A stretch of 5,358 nt of DNA from Clostridiaceae bacterium. Its GTDB lineage: Bacteria > Bacillota > Clostridia > Saccharofermentanales > Fastidiosipilaceae. The stretch lies in assembly GCA_012514965.1 (NCBI GenBank), contig JAAYZH010000105.1, positions 1 to 5,358 of the forward strand, given 5' to 3'. Below, piece after piece: positions 5,200-5,358 of this stretch (positions within the stretch are counted from its first letter, which is position 1; every line of letters begins with the position of its first letter). The position numbers and the translations under genes are program-made. The notes under the pieces were generated by a model that was not told the origin of the DNA, searched no databases, and was given only the letters and a program-made list of their open reading frames with translations.

Positions 5200-5358
5200 C
5201 CCGAATCGTGGCAAAAAACCGAGTTGTGTGGGCCTTCCGCTTGGATAAGTCGGAAGTTTGTCCCCAGAACCCCGAATCGTGGCAAAAACCCGAGTTGTGT
5301 GGCCACTCCGCTTGGATAACTCGGATATTTGTCCCCAGAACCCCGAATCGTGGCAAAA
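5200..5358. repeat. Tandem array of 71-bp palindromic units, continues past window
   Basis: Two full units (5200-5270 and 5271-5341) differ at 7 of 71 positions, and a third begins at 5342 with its first 17 bases identical before the window ends. Each unit starts CCCGAATCGTGGCAAAAA and ends TTTGTCCCCAGAAC. Inside unit 2, CCGAGTT (5290-5296) and AACTCGG (5318-5324) are perfect inverted arms around a GTGGCCAC palindrome, and pairing extends outward with mismatches to GGCAAA/TTTGTCC. In unit 1 the arms are weaker (CCGAGTT/AAGTCGG). The 71-bp period is not a multiple of three and no gene is supported across it. The differences are scattered, with no separate variable spacer. Confidence 0.85.

Noticed and set aside
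5162..5356. Minus-strand reading frame across the 71-bp repeats
   Set aside because: It translates a repeat whose period is not a multiple of three, shows no recognisable protein pattern, and is open only because the array is stop-poor.
5200..5358. CRISPR array suggested by a regular 71-bp period
   Set aside because: The differences between units are few and scattered across the whole unit; there is no unrelated spacer of 25-40 bases between identical repeats, and no cas gene is present.

Overview
The window looks like a chromosomal stretch from a Gram-positive-type bacterium of the Bacillota, most likely the Clostridia, with a moderately GC-rich genome. The basis is indirect: a YtrA-type GntR repressor coupled to a DUF1648/DUF5808-like membrane protein, a split capsule regulation module (separate Wzz-like adaptor, BY-kinase and PHP-type phosphatase, as in CapA/CapB/CapC or CpsC/CpsD/CpsB), and strong Shine-Dalgarno sites with one TTG start. 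No RNA gene, transposase or CRISPR array was seen.

Layout. Bases 1-195 are non-coding. They hold a long inverted repeat near the left edge and a rho-independent terminator that serves the leftward operon. Bases 196-1958 (minus strand) are a two-gene operon, a 126-residue GntR regulator followed, with a one-base overlap, by a 460-residue multi-pass membrane protein. Its promoter carries a 25-bp inverted repeat over the -10 box, a good candidate for the autoregulatory operator. Bases 2127-2438 (plus strand) encode a 103-residue predicted lipoprotein with its own extended -10 promoter. Bases 2504-4785 (plus strand) are a polysaccharide export/regulation operon with a recognisable sigma-70 promoter (TTGCAA, 17 bp, TAGAAT), a Wzz/CapA-like chain-length protein, a cytoplasmic tyrosine kinase with a C-terminal tyrosine cluster, and a PHP-family phosphatase whose start overlaps the end of the kinase gene.

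The last 573 bases (4786-5358) hold no convincing gene. They contain a 42-bp hexanucleotide repeat, a perfect terminator-like hairpin, an 18-bp perfect palindrome, and a tandem array of 71-bp palindromic units that runs off the right edge. The 71-bp units share their overall design and several sequence blocks with the inverted repeat at the left edge, so both ends may carry the same intergenic repeat family.

How the genes work together. By family knowledge, the three plus-strand genes form a phosphorylation cycle: the membrane adaptor activates the kinase, the kinase autophosphorylates on its tyrosine tail, and the PHP phosphatase removes the phosphates, tuning capsule or exopolysaccharide chain length and export. 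The glycosyltransferase, flippase and polymerase genes expected nearby are not in the window and would lie to the right. The GntR/membrane-protein pair is an independent envelope-related module.

The coding part is largely ordinary. The features most worth a second look are the palindromic repeat array, the operator-like repeat, and the G8 tract at the junction of the two minus-strand genes.
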